The notes below the pieces were generated by a model, which worked only from the letters and a program-made list of their open reading frames with translations, ran no database searches and had not been told where the DNA came from. 64,000 bases of DNA from positions 496,001-560,000 of the forward strand of contig CAWIXN010000012.1 in NCBI GenBank assembly GCA_963840095.1. Direction: 5' to 3'. Within the stretch, counting starts at the first letter, position 1; each line of letters starts with the position of its first letter. Shown here piece after piece: positions 35,661 through 44,629 of this stretch. A program made the translations under genes and the position numbers. The DNA is from DATBGO01 sp963840095 (GTDB lineage Bacteria > Actinomycetota > Actinomycetes > Streptosporangiales > Streptosporangiaceae).

Positions 35661-36718
35661 GTCGGGATGCTGACCTTGCGGCCGTCGTTAAGGCGGTTGA
35701 GAGTTACGCGGAAACCCTCGCAGGGCTGGCCGACGAAAACATCTTCCACCGTGATATCAAACCGTCAAACCTGTATTGGGTAAACGATCAATTCGCCATC
35801 GGTGATTTCGGAATAGCAGACTTTCCAGACAAAGCCGGGCTGACTGTCACAGGAGAAAGGCTAGGGCCAGCGAACTACCTGGCTCCGGAGATGATCGAGC
35901 ACTCCGGCGAGGTGCAGAGTGGTCCCGCCGACGTTTATTCGCTGGCGAAGACACTATGGGCGATCGCAACACGAAACAGATTCCCACCGCAGGGTGAGCT
36001 GCGACGTGATCGCGACAGTCTTCGGCTGAGTTCGCACATCCAAGGTCGAGAAGCGGTCATGCTGGAAGCTCTCCTAGAGCGAGCGACTGCCGACGACCCG
36101 GGCACGCGACCATCAATGCGTGAGTTCGCGGAGGAGTTGTTCTGGTGGAGCGAGCCGCATGTATCGGCCCGCCCCGATCTAGCCTCTTACCGGGAGGAAG
36201 TCGCACGCTTGGAGGAAGCGACCACGATAGTAAAGCAGGAGACGGAGCATGAGCGTCTTGGCCGTCTGTACAACGATGCCTTGACGAAGGTGTACAAAAA
36301 ACTATTCAATTACGTAAAGAACGCGCTGGAGTCCGCAGGTCTTCAATCCACTCAGGAACCACCAATAACAGTTATAACCTGGAGCCCGCACCCGGATTAC
36401 GGTGGTGGGGGTAATTCTTCCAGCTGGGGTATCAAGAGCCTGGCCAGCCCTTGGATTTCGATGAAGGCTGGAGTGGCTCAGCGCATTTACCGGGAAGAAA
36501 ACCGCGAAGATCTCGAAGATCTGAAAGTATTCTTGCTGCTGACGGTGTTGACGCCAGAATCCCAGCATAACTATTTCGAGTTTTCTGAGGTTTTTAGGCC
36601 GGGGTCTCTGGGCCTTGATCGTGCCATAGAGAGGTTGAGGGGCGAGATTGATCGCCGGATGCCCGAGGTGATTAGCGACTTCTTGTCCAGATGCAAGGCC
36701 ACAGGAGTGCCTCGATAG
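35661..36718 (+). pseudogene. Ser/Thr protein kinase, 3' part
   Basis: This part carries the catalytic loop FHRDIKPSN, the DFG motif (GDFGIADF) and the APEM motif, then DVYSLAKTLW and the usual Arg-containing end of the kinase lobe (DPGTRPSM). After it comes a helical linker (residues with QETEHERLGRLYNDALTKVYKKLF) and a C-terminal domain of about 150 residues (ITVITWSPHPDYGGGG ... EVFRPGSLG) that I do not recognise. No transmembrane helix is seen, so it is soluble. Base composition is lower in GC than its neighbours, suggesting transfer. Confidence 0.88.
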
Positions 36719-36919
36719 TTAGGGCGCATGAGCCAGGCCCCAGGCAGTGCACGCCAGCGGCGACAGCGAGCATTGATTTCATGCACGGTTAGTCGCCGGG
36801 CGGTCCCTGGAGGGGTTACAACGCCGCCGCGTCTCGCTAACCAGCGCCTCGCTCAGCCGCGGCGGCCACCAGGGAGCGGATGCGCCGCTTGCTCAGCCGC
36901 TTCGACCTCCCAGAGGAGC

Positions 36920-37200
36920 ACAGGTTCGCCTGAGGATCGACGACTGGCTGACCGTCGTCCGGCTGCCCGCCTACGCCCCGACCTCAACCCCGCCGAAGGG
37001 GCCTGGGCGAACATGAAGAACGGCCTGGGCAACCTCATGGCCAGCAACGCCGGCCAGCTCGCCGCCATCGTCAGGAACCGGCTCAAGCGCATCCAGTACC
37101 GGCCCGCGCTCATCGACGGATTCCTCGCCCAGACCGGACGACCTGCCGGAATGGTGGAACTATCCGGTCGCGTGCGGCCACGGGCACCCCATGGGGCCCG
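36920..37200 (+). pseudogene. IS630-type transposase, C-terminal relic
   Basis: The end of a DDE transposase is visible: DWLTVVRLPAYAP, a frame change, then DLNPAEGAWANMKNGLGNLMASNAGQL and RNRLKRIQYRPALIDGFLAQTG. The catalytic glutamate lies in NPAEGAW. The first two acidic motifs and both ends are missing, so this is a dead fragment. Confidence 0.8.
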
Positions 37201-37378
37201 GGTCGGGTGATCGTGTCTTGTGGGTATAACCGGTCAATGACCGGTAAACGTTGCACATATCCCCGGCACATGATCACCCGCGCGGCCGAGGCCGATCATC
37301 TCCAGGCTGACGACGTGCGCTTGCCGAGGGCATCGGGTGGGTACAGCCCCCTGTTCCAGCCTCTCGGAGGGAGTCGTG

Positions 37379-37591
37379 ATGATCGAGGTACCTCTTGCCA
37401 AAGTGCCGACCGAGGTCTTGCAGAGATTCAGCCGCGACAGCGAGCTGAACGCGCAGTTCCTTCACGACCGCGCGGCAGCACTAACTGCGGACGCGGAATG
37501 GTTCGAGAGAAACAGTCAGGATCCTACTCGCGTACAACATCTAGCGGCAGCGGCGCTCAGGCGCGCCCGGTGCGCTGCCGAGCTTGGGTGA
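37379..37591 (+). CDS. Small helical protein of unknown function
   Basis: The 70-residue product (MIEVPLAKVPTEVLQRFSRDSELNAQFLHDRAAALTADAEWF) is acidic and helical. GGAGG lies about eight bases before the ATG at 37379. Its last 34 bases overlap the 3' end of the convergent GH15 gene. No family is recognised. Confidence 0.5.
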   Translation: MIEVPLAKVPTEVLQRFSRDSELNAQFLHDRAAALTADAEWFERNSQDPTRVQHLAAAALRRARCAAELG

Positions 37592-39380
37592 TGGCCCAGG
37601 CGGCGTTGATCAGGCCTATGTGACTGAAGGCCTGCGGGAAGTTGCCGGTCATCTCGCCATTGCGCGGGTCGACCTCCTCGGCGAGCAGGCCGACATCGTT
37701 GATGGCGGCCACGGCACGCTCGAAGGTCGCGGTGGCTGCCTCGACGTCTCCGGCGAGTGCCTGCGCCTGCGCCAGCCAGAACGTGCACAGCAGGAACGTG
37801 CCCTCCTCGCCCGCCAGCCCGTCGCGGGTCAGATACCGGTACACCAGCCCGCGCTCGTCGGTCAGCCGCTGGGCGATGGCGTTCATGGTTGCCTTCATCC
37901 GCGGGTCATCCGCCGCCAGGAACCCGGTGATGGTCAGCATCAGGTTCGACGCGTCGAGGTCCTCGCTGCCGAACGCCTGCGTGAAGGCACCGGCCCGCTC
38001 ATTCCAGCCGCGGGTAAGGATGGCCTCCCGGATCTCGTCACGGGCGGCCCCCCAGTCAGCCACCCGGTCTTCGGCGCCGAGATGGCTGGCCAAGGCGATC
38101 GCGCAGTCCATCGCCACCCAGCACATCAGCTTCGAATACAGGAAGTCCCGCGGCTCGCCGCGGATCTCCCAGATCCCCTGGTCCTTTTCTCGCCAGCGGG
38201 CAGCGGCGGTATCTGCGGCCGCGGCCAGGAACCGCCTGGTCACCGGGTCCAGCTCGCCGAGCTGGTCGACCAGCCGCTGCGCGGCGCCGAGCAGCTCCCC
38301 ATACACGTCGAGCTGCCGCTGGAGCCACGCGCCGTTCCCGACCCGGACCGGGCGGCTGTCCCGCCAGCCCGCCAGGTGCGGCAGCTCCCGCTCGGACAGG
38401 TCCCGCTCGCCGCCGACGCCGAACATGATCTGCAGGTCCGCGTCGCGCTGCAGCCCGGAGGCGGCCGCAGTGGCGAGGAAGGCGAAGAACTTGTTCGCCT
38501 CATCTGGGCAAGCCGCCACCCACAGGGCCTCCATGGTCAGGCTGGCGTCGCGCACCCAGGTGTAGCGGTAGTCCCAGTTCCGCTCGCCGCCGACAGTCTC
38601 CGGCAGAGAGGTGGTTGGCGCCGCCACGATTGCGCCCGTCGGCGCGAACGTCATGGCCTGCAGCACGCGCCCGGAATGGCGCACCAGATCGCGCCACGGC
38701 CCCTCATAGTTCTGGTGAATCGCTGACCAGGACCGCCAGCCCTGCAGTGTGTCGTCCAGCCGGCCGGTAATCTCCTCCGCGGTCCATGAGGCCAGTGGCG
38801 GCCCGGCGATATCCCCATGCCCGAGCGCGAACACGGCGGCCTGCCCGGCGGCCAGCCGGACCCTGGCGGTCGCGGTGGCGTCATCCACACCGAAGCTGAC
38901 CGACGTCGACAACAACAGCCGGCTGGCGCCGCCCCGGGCGGCGAGCCCGCCGGGTACGGGAACCAAGACGGGGTGGATGAGCCCGTACTCCGGCCGGGGC
39001 GCGTAGCTGACCTCCGCCTCGATCTCGCCGCGAGTGCAGGCCAGTGAGCGCAGCAGCACACCGGGGGAGTGTGCACCCAGGTGGTGGCCGCGCTCGTTGC
39101 GGCCGACCGCGAGGGCGTCGGTGAGTACCGCGGTGCCGTGCGCGGTGGTGAAGGTGGTCTCCAGGACCAGCGTCTGGTCCACGTATCGGCGGCTGACCTG
39201 GAACTCGCCTGCGGGCCGGATCGCGAAATGCCCGCCGGCCGGGTCAAGGAGGCGGCAGAACACCGACGGCCCGTCGAAGCGGGGGAAGCAGAGCCAGTCC
39301 ACTGAGCCGTCCCGGCTGACCAGCGCCGCGGAGCGGCAGTCCGAGAGCAGCGAATACTCGCCGATCGGCAAGCTGTCCAT
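37557..39380 (-). CDS. GH15 family glycoside hydrolase (glucoamylase/trehalase-like)
   Basis: The 607-residue protein has an N-terminal beta-sandwich domain (IGEYSLLSDCRSAALVSRDGSVDWLCFPRFD) and an (alpha/alpha)6 barrel with NWDYRYTWVRDASLT. The general-acid region lies around GIWEIRGEPRDFLYSKLMCWVA, and the C-terminal EVDPRNGEMTGNFPQAFSHIGLINAA is typical of the family. It removes glucose from alpha-glucans or cleaves trehalose; sequence alone does not choose. The ATG at 39380 follows GAGAGGAAAC. No signal peptide, so cytoplasmic. Confidence 0.92.
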   Translation of the reverse strand: MDSLPIGEYSLLSDCRSAALVSRDGSVDWLCFPRFDGPSVFCRLLDPAGGHFAIRPAGEFQVSRRYVDQTLVLETTFTTAHGTAVLTDALAVGRNERGHHLGAHSPGVLLRSLACTRGEIEAEVSYAPRPEYGLIHPVLVPVPGGLAARGGASRLLLSTSVSFGVDDATATARVRLAAGQAAVFALGHGDIAGPPLASWTAEEITGRLDDTLQGWRSWSAIHQNYEGPWRDLVRHSGRVLQAMTFAPTGAIVAAPTTSLPETVGGERNWDYRYTWVRDASLTMEALWVAACPDEANKFFAFLATAAASGLQRDADLQIMFGVGGERDLSERELPHLAGWRDSRPVRVGNGAWLQRQLDVYGELLGAAQRLVDQLGELDPVTRRFLAAAADTAAARWREKDQGIWEIRGEPRDFLYSKLMCWVAMDCAIALASHLGAEDRVADWGAARDEIREAILTRGWNERAGAFTQAFGSEDLDASNLMLTITGFLAADDPRMKATMNAIAQRLTDERGLVYRYLTRDGLAGEEGTFLLCTFWLAQAQALAGDVEAATATFERAVAAINDVGLLAEEVDPRNGEMTGNFPQAFSHIGLINAAWAITQARQRTGRA

Positions 39381-39600
39381 CACGGTTTCCTCTCGGGATC
39401 GGTCAGATGCTGTACGCCTGGAGCAGATGCTGGCAGACCTCACCCACCGAGGGGAAGGACGGCATCCGCGCGCTAGGGCGGTCCTGCGACAAGTAAACAG
39501 GTCACCCGCCGCGGAACGCTCCGCCGACGGCAGGACATCTATCCGCGGTAAATAAAAGGGCCTGGTCCGGCAGCCGATGCCGCACGGTACTGATGGAAGT

Positions 39601-40158
39601 ATGAGTCGCATGCACGCGGTCGAGCTCGTCTTTGCCATCGGATGGGCGGCGTTCTGGATCTACTGGCTGGTGGCAGCGTTCTCCATGAAAAGGGGCCGCG
39701 TCCCCTGGTCCCGCGAGCTACGTATCAGGGCGCTGGTCGTTGTCGCCGCGATCCTGTTGATCCGCCTGGGAGCCTTCCGAGACGACGGCCTCAACTCGGA
39801 TCCATGGCGTGCTGGCCTCGGGCTCTTCCTCTTCGCGCTCGGGCTGGGGCTCGCGATCTGGGCCCGCGTATACATCGGGCGCAACTGGGGCACGCCGATG
39901 TCGCAAAAGGACGAACCGGAGCTGGTGACCAGCGGCCCCTACCGCCTGGTCCGCCACCCTATCTACGCTGGCATCCTGGTCGCGGGTGTCGGCACCGCGG
40001 TGGCGCTGAGCTGGATGTGGCTTATCGCCATGGTCTTGGCCGGGGTCTACTTCGTCTACAGCGCGATCGTCGAGGAGCGCTATCTGAGCAAGCAGTTCCC
40101 CGACACCTACCCGATGTACAGGCGCTCGACCAAGATGCTCGTGCCCTTCATCTTCTAA
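39601..40158 (+). CDS. Isoprenylcysteine carboxyl methyltransferase-like membrane protein
   Basis: The 185-residue protein has about five membrane helices. The ICMT/PEMT core TSGPYRLVRHPIYAGILVAGVGTAVAL and the C-terminal EERYLSKQFPDTYPMYRRSTKMLVP form the SAM-binding region. Bacterial members methylate lipids or other hydrophobic substrates of unknown identity. Starts at 39601 or 39610 are possible. Its 3' end overlaps a nitroreductase fragment on the other strand. Confidence 0.88.
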   Translation: MSRMHAVELVFAIGWAAFWIYWLVAAFSMKRGRVPWSRELRIRALVVVAAILLIRLGAFRDDGLNSDPWRAGLGLFLFALGLGLAIWARVYIGRNWGTPMSQKDEPELVTSGPYRLVRHPIYAGILVAGVGTAVALSWMWLIAMVLAGVYFVYSAIVEERYLSKQFPDTYPMYRRSTKMLVPFIF

Positions 40159-40267
40159 GCCCTGGCTTGGTTCTGCGGTGGACGGGCAGGCGTCCCCCAT
40201 TCGCCCGGAACTCCTCAATGATCGTGGTGTTGTAGTCGTCGGTCCCGCTCGGAGCCGGGTTCGCCAT
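40148..40267 (-). pseudogene. Deazaflavin-dependent nitroreductase, N-terminal fragment
   Basis: Only about 24 residues remain (MANPAPSGTDDYNTTIIEEFRANGG cut short), matching the start of the Ddn/F420-dependent nitroreductase family. A strong GGAGG lies before the ATG. After GG the frame runs into the antisense end of the ICMT gene and stops. The catalytic part is missing. Confidence 0.7.
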
Positions 40268-40325
40268 GATGTCCTCCGAACCGCAGAAGCGGCACAGCCT
40301 GGTATCCGGGCGATATGTGCGAGTG

Positions 40326-41057
40326 TCATGACGGTTCCTCTGCGGTCTCGGGGTACTCGTCGTGCCGATGGAACCATGACACGTCGCCTTCGTTGCGGCC
40401 CAGCGGCGCACGGTCCAGCCACTGCCACATCGTCCACAGCCCGTCGAAGCCGCGGGAATACGCGGAGTATGTGTGGAACACGTCGTCGCCGTCCATCGCG
40501 AACGCGCTCATGCCGGGTTGCTCGCCCGACCAGTCGCGCCAGGCGGCGTTCTCCGCCTCGAGCTGCGCCTGGTCCTTGTAGTTGTACTCAACCGGTGCCA
40601 CTGCGGGATCGACCGTCACGTGGAAGTCGTGGTTGAAACTGCTGTCGAACGACGAGACCCAACGGAAGTTCCATCCCATACGCCGCTTGTATGCGACGAG
40701 CTTGCCGAGCGGTGCGCGCGACACCACGACGAAGGCGACATCGTGGTGCTCGAAGTGCGGGATGCTGCCGGCGAAGCCGTCGGTGACCGCGGAGCAGCTC
40801 GGACAACCTTCGTTCCAGTCCGGATCGAACATGAAGTGATAGACGAGCATCTGCGAACGCCCGCCGAACAGATCGCGCAGCGACGCATCGCCGTCTTCGG
40901 TCGTGAACCGATAGTCCTTCTCAACCCGCACCCAGGGCAGCTCCTGCCGCCGACGCGCCAGTTCGTCGCTACGCCGCGTCAGTGCCTTCTCGGCCTCGAG
41001 CAGCTCCAGCCGGGCCGCAAGCCACTCTTCACGTGTTCCGGTCTTGTGATCGGTCAT
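40326..41057 (-). CDS. DUF899 thioredoxin-fold protein
   Basis: The 243-residue product has the DUF899 pattern: LFGGRSQMLVYHFMFDPDWNEGCPSCSAVTDGF with a CxxC pair, VVVSRAPLGKLVAYKRRMGW and a C-terminal DDVFHTYSAYSRGFDGL. The family has a thioredoxin fold of unknown function. It is the last gene of the SRPBCC-ArsR-DUF899 operon. A paralogue with a nonsense mutation lies at 45013-45735. Confidence 0.9.
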   Translation of the reverse strand: MTDHKTGTREEWLAARLELLEAEKALTRRSDELARRRQELPWVRVEKDYRFTTEDGDASLRDLFGGRSQMLVYHFMFDPDWNEGCPSCSAVTDGFAGSIPHFEHHDVAFVVVSRAPLGKLVAYKRRMGWNFRWVSSFDSSFNHDFHVTVDPAVAPVEYNYKDQAQLEAENAAWRDWSGEQPGMSAFAMDGDDVFHTYSAYSRGFDGLWTMWQWLDRAPLGRNEGDVSWFHRHDEYPETAEEPS

Positions 41058-41113
41058 TGTTTCTCTCCCTCATGTGATTACAGCGGGGCTGGGCATGGTT
41101 CGTGCCGGCGATG

Positions 41114-41503
41114 CTACGAATCTGGGCGTCGCTTAAGGTCCGCCGGGGGATTGTCGAAGCGTTCGCTCTTCCTTGCTTGTGCGTGTGCCGCTTCGGCGAG
41201 CCGTTTGATCGCGCCGAGTCGCCGGTCCCATTGCGCGGCCAGGTCAGCCATGGCCCGGGTGGCCTGGTCGAGACGGCCGGCTTGCACCTGGTAGAGGACC
41301 TCCCGGCCCTGCTTGCGCCGACTAACCAGCCCGGCCTGTTCGAGCACGACCAGATGCTTGGAGACCGCCTGGCGGGAGAAGGGCACGCGGCCGGCCAGCC
41401 AACTGGCGCTGACATCACCGTTGCTGACCAGCAGGTCGAGGACCCGGCGGCGAGACGGGTCGGCGATGGCCGACCACAGCTCGTCATCGGCCTGCGCCGT
41501 CAT
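41114..41503 (-). CDS. ArsR-family transcriptional regulator
   Basis: The 129-residue regulator has the winged-helix core LWSAIADPSRRRVLDLLVSNGDVSASWLAGRVPFSRQAVSKHLVVLEQAGLV and a wing KQGREVLYQV. No metal-binding Cys/His pair is seen, so it senses something other than arsenite or zinc. It overlaps the upstream SRPBCC gene by ATGA. It probably represses the operon through the GTTGC half-sites at 42041-42170. Confidence 0.92.
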   Translation of the reverse strand: MTAQADDELWSAIADPSRRRVLDLLVSNGDVSASWLAGRVPFSRQAVSKHLVVLEQAGLVSRRKQGREVLYQVQAGRLDQATRAMADLAAQWDRRLGAIKRLAEAAHAQARKSERFDNPPADLKRRPDS

Positions 41504-41946
41504 CCCGGCTGCCCCTTCGCGAGCACGCGGGCCAGGCGGTCCAGGAACTCGGCCCAGCCGCCCTGGTGCTCGTCGGCATAGCGCTGCTTCTCCGTGTCAG
41601 GCCAGTCGAGCAGCTCGTGGCCGCTCTCGGACACTCGAAGACGGGTCCGCTCGTCGCCTTCGGGCGTCAGCCTGAACTCGACGAGCATCGAGTTGCCTGC
41701 CGCCGGTTCCTCCCCGCGGGGATGGTTCCAGCGGAACGAGAAACGAGCCGGCGGATCGACCGTCTCCACGACGACCGGGCCGCCCTGGTCGCCGAACTGC
41801 ATGAAGCCATGCGCGCCGGGTTCCACGACCAGTTCCACCCGGTCGGCGAACCACTGGCTCATCTGATCGGGCTCGGTGATGGTGCGCCAGACCACCTCAG
41901 CCGGAGCCGCGATCAGGACCTCCCGCTCAATCACCAGGCCTGCCAT
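41500..41946 (-). CDS. SRPBCC (AHSA1-like) ligand-binding protein
   Basis: The 148-residue helix-grip protein starts LVIEREVLIAAPAEVVWRTITEPDQMSQWFAD and has the strand pattern FSFRWNHPRGEE ... LVEFRLTPEGDERTRLRV of the AHSA1 group. Members bind hydrophobic ligands. It is the first gene of the operon with ArsR and DUF899, and its stop overlaps the ArsR start. Confidence 0.9.
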   Translation of the reverse strand: MAGLVIEREVLIAAPAEVVWRTITEPDQMSQWFADRVELVVEPGAHGFMQFGDQGGPVVVETVDPPARFSFRWNHPRGEEPAAGNSMLVEFRLTPEGDERTRLRVSESGHELLDWPDTEKQRYADEHQGGWAEFLDRLARVLAKGQPG

Positions 41947-42040
41947 CAGTATCCGGTCCCTTCCTGAGCGCGCCGCAGGCTGTCGCCGGTGCCGCCACCT
42001 GGCCTCGCATGCCAGTCATCGCTCACTCCGACTGTCGAAC

Positions 42041-42170
42041 TGCAACCTAAAGTAGCATGTTGCGGACGGATGTGCAACCGATGCTTGCAGTTGGCGCACC
42101 GCGCGCCGTTCCGAGGATGCGCAACTTGTTGTTGCACATCCCAGGCCAATGTGCTACCGTTGGTTGCACG
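42041..42170. promoter_or_regulatory. Array of GTTGC half-sites between divergent SRPBCC genes
   Basis: The clearest palindrome is ATGCGCAAC (42117-42125), 5 bp, GTTGCACAT (42131-42139), with one mismatch. Further GCAAC/GTTGC halves lie at 42042, 42059, 42074 and 42163. The region is AT-richer than its surroundings. ArsR proteins bind this type of site, so it probably controls both divergent transcripts. Confidence 0.6.
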
Positions 42171-42391
42171 TCGATCGAGGAGGTGAAGACATGCAGGACG
42201 TCCGATGCACTGGTGCCTCACCCGCTGGTAACCCGGGCCGTCGGCCTGGCTCGCCCGGCGCTGGGCGAGCCAGCCTCCCCAGACGCCCGGGGAGCGCTGG
42301 CGCGCCTTCGCCCTGCTGGCGGCGGCCTGCGGGCTTCCCGCAAGGGCTGGCACCACTTCGAACCGGCAACTCGGCGACCGGAGGCAAGGAA

Positions 42392-42913
42392 ATGACTGCA
42401 CGCAACGACCAGCTGACGGGCTTTACCTACACGACCTACATCCACGCCACGCCCGAGCGGGTCTGGCAGTGCCTCACCGACCCCACCGTCACGAAGCGCT
42501 ACTGGCGGCACCACAGGGCTGGTGCGAAGACCTTCCGCTCGGACTGGAAGAAGGGCTCGACCTACGACATGGCGCACGACGAAGTCGGGCTCGTCGTGAG
42601 CGACCCCGAACAGGTGATCCTCGAGTCCGACCCCGGCCGCCGGCTGGCCTACACCTGGCACGCCATCACGCCCGAGTGGGCCGCCAGTGTCGGCATGGAC
42701 GAAGCCACCGCTCACGCCTGGCGCGTTGAGCCCCGCTCCCAGGTGGCCTTCGACATCGAGGACGCCGGGCAAGGTGTGGTCAAGCTCACGGTCGCCCACG
42801 AGGGCTTCGAGCCTGGCAGCGACGTCCTCCAGGCAATCTCGAACGGGTGGCCTGCCGTCCTTGCCAGCCTGAAGACCCTGCTCGAGACGGGGTCAGCGTT
42901 GCCCTGGACGTAG
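42392..42913 (+). CDS. SRPBCC (AHSA1-like) protein
   Basis: The 173-residue protein has YIHATPERVWQCLTDPTVTKRYW at its start, and then LVVSDPEQVILESDPGRRLAYTWH and VKLTVAHEGFEPGSDVLQAISNGWPAVLASLKTLLETG, all typical of AHSA1 proteins. GGAGGCAAGGAA precedes the ATG at 42392. The frame is open upstream to a second ATG at 42191 with a strong GAGGAGGTG. The intervening 67 codons look like non-coding Pro/Arg-rich sequence, possibly the remains of a lost leading gene. Confidence 0.88.
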   Translation: MTARNDQLTGFTYTTYIHATPERVWQCLTDPTVTKRYWRHHRAGAKTFRSDWKKGSTYDMAHDEVGLVVSDPEQVILESDPGRRLAYTWHAITPEWAASVGMDEATAHAWRVEPRSQVAFDIEDAGQGVVKLTVAHEGFEPGSDVLQAISNGWPAVLASLKTLLETGSALPWT

Positions 42914-42991
42914 GGGTTGGCTAGGCCCCGTCGTCTCGATGCGGCGGGCATCCACGATGACAAGAGCACGATTCAAGAAGCAATCCAGACC

Positions 42992-43117
42992 ATGACCAGC
43001 AGCGACTTCACCGCCACCTTCACCGTCGACCGGACCATTGCCGCGGGCAAGCCCAGAGCCGGCCAAGCGCGGCCGTGTCCCAGCTGCTGCTTATCGCGGG
43101 AACCCGGAGTTACGTGA
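42992..43117 (+). pseudogene. SRPBCC N-terminal fragment
   Basis: MTSSDFTATFTVDR matches the beginning of AHSA1-type SRPBCC proteins. Similarity ends there, and the frame stops at 43117 with unrelated Pro/Cys residues. It appears to be the stub of a deleted gene. Confidence 0.45.
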
Positions 43118-43321
43118 CTGCGGATAGCATCACCTTCCGGCCCGGCGGTACGTCGGCGAGCGCCTGGAGGTATCCCGTCTGTGGCACCCTTGCGGAAATC
43201 GCCACGGGGCGGCTGCTACGGGACGCTCCTGGCCGAACATGGCTTCCCAGCCGCAACGTCCGTAGGCCGTTCCGCTTGCAGCGCGGCCGCGTGGGTTGGC
43301 GCGGCGGCCGAGCCACCTTGC

Positions 43322-43944
43322 ATGTCCCGCGTGAGGGACTACTCTCTCACCGTGCGGGGGGATGAGCTGCTCGATGCGGGGATGCGGCTGTTCGGTGAGC
43401 GGGGCTATGCCGCGACCTCGGTTGCCGACATCCAGGTCGCTTGCGGGCTGACGGCTGGGTCGGGCGCGCTGTATAAGCACCACGCGTCCAAGCGCGAGCT
43501 CCTCGCTGAGGGTATTCACCGTTACGTCGACGCGATGAAGAAGTCCGCCAGCGAGCTGATCCCGTCCCTGCCGGAGGATCCGCGCGCCGCGTTGACGGTG
43601 ATCGCGTTGACGGTCAGCTCGGCGATGGCTGGCGACCGGGCGATTATCCGGGTGGGGCTACGTGATCTGGAGCAGTTCCCGGACTTGCTCGATGTGCTGT
43701 GGGACGGGCTTCTGGCTGTGCTGTATCGCGAACTCACCGCGTGGCTCGACGCGCAACAGGAGCTAGGGCGGATCCAGCGGGCGACACCGCGGCGACGGCC
43801 GCGGTGCTGGTGGCGTCCCTGACCTACTACCGGGTGCTGCAGTCGCTGACCGGTCACAACCCGGGCGACGTCGAACTGGACGCGTACCTGACGGCATGGG
43901 TCGGCTCGGCCGTCGCAACTCTCAACCCGGAAGGCCCCCGATGA
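43322..43944 (+). pseudogene. TetR-family regulator with a frameshift
   Basis: The N-terminal HTH is intact (GDELLDAGMRLFGERGYAATSVADIQVACGLTAGSGALYKHHASKRELL). Near 43780 (after GRIQR) one missing G shifts the frame. The other frame continues DTAATAAVLVASLTYYRVLQSLTGHNPGDVELDAYLTAWVG to TGA at 43944. Intact it would be about 207 residues. The truncated product ends in Arg-rich junk at 43822. Confidence 0.85.
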
Positions 43945-44048
43945 TCTACGGCGAGGCGAGCGCGACCGTCACGGCGTCACCGGCGCAGGTGCAGCAGCAG
44001 ATCGTTCGCAGCGGCGAAACGGCTACCCGCGCTACGAATGGCGCGTGA
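43941..44048 (+). pseudogene. SRPBCC N-terminal fragment coupled to TetR
   Basis: MIYGEASATVTA matches the start of the SRPBCC proteins often encoded directly after TetR genes. The ATG overlaps the TetR stop (ATGA). After about 14 residues similarity is lost and the frame stops at 44048, so the rest was deleted. Confidence 0.5.
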
Positions 44049-44121
44049 TGCGTAGCGTCCCGCGCCGTCGATCAGCCGGCCTCTCCGAACCGATAGCCAT
44101 GCCCGGGCTGAGGTGCCGAGC

Positions 44122-44619
44122 GTGAGCCCACGGCGGCCACGACCGCGCCACGACCGGATGGCCTGGGCCACGCTGATCATGATCGCTGCGCTCTTGGCCC
44201 AGTTCGTGCTGGGCATGGCCGCCAACCTATTCGTGACCATTCCCGCCCACCACCCCGGGGCTAGCCCCAAGAACTACCTCGTCGGAGCCGCCCACAGCGT
44301 GGGCTGGGCCATTACCTCAGGCCTGCTACCCCTCGCCGCGCACGTAATCCTTGGCATTCTGCTCATCGTCGCCGGGTTCGTCCTCATCGCCCTGGCCGCG
44401 TCCTCGGGTCACCGGGGTGTGCTGATCGCATCGATCTTGGGCGCGCTGTTCATCCTGGGAGCCGCCTTCAACGGGGCCAGCTTCCTCAACTTCAACGACG
44501 ACGCCAGCTCGATGATCATGGCCGGGCTGTTCGCTGCGGCCTTGGCCTGCTACGTCGTCGTGCTCTTCCAGCTCAACGATGCTCCGACACCGGCTGGGAC
44601 CGGCAACGGGGTCCGGTAG
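44122..44619 (+). CDS. Four-helix membrane protein, unknown function
   Basis: The 165-residue protein has four hydrophobic segments (MAWATLIMIAALLAQFVLGMAAN; GWAITSGLLPLAAHVILGILLIVAGFVLIALA; VLIASILGALFILGAAF; MIMAGLFAAALACYVVVLF). A short polar linker between helices 1 and 2 contains PAHHPG. The GTG at 44122 is chosen because GAGGTG lies nearby. The family is not recognised. Confidence 0.7.
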   Translation: MSPRRPRPRHDRMAWATLIMIAALLAQFVLGMAANLFVTIPAHHPGASPKNYLVGAAHSVGWAITSGLLPLAAHVILGILLIVAGFVLIALAASSGHRGVLIASILGALFILGAAFNGASFLNFNDDASSMIMAGLFAAALACYVVVLFQLNDAPTPAGTGNGVR

Positions 44620-44629
44620 CGGGATCCCG

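Noticed and set aside
37584..38726. 380-codon plus-strand frame
   Set aside because: It is antisense to the GH15 gene and has no recognisable domain.
41620..41636. Further att core copy (CTCGGACAC)
   Set aside because: Only nine bases match, inside an intact SRPBCC gene, which is expected by chance at this base composition.
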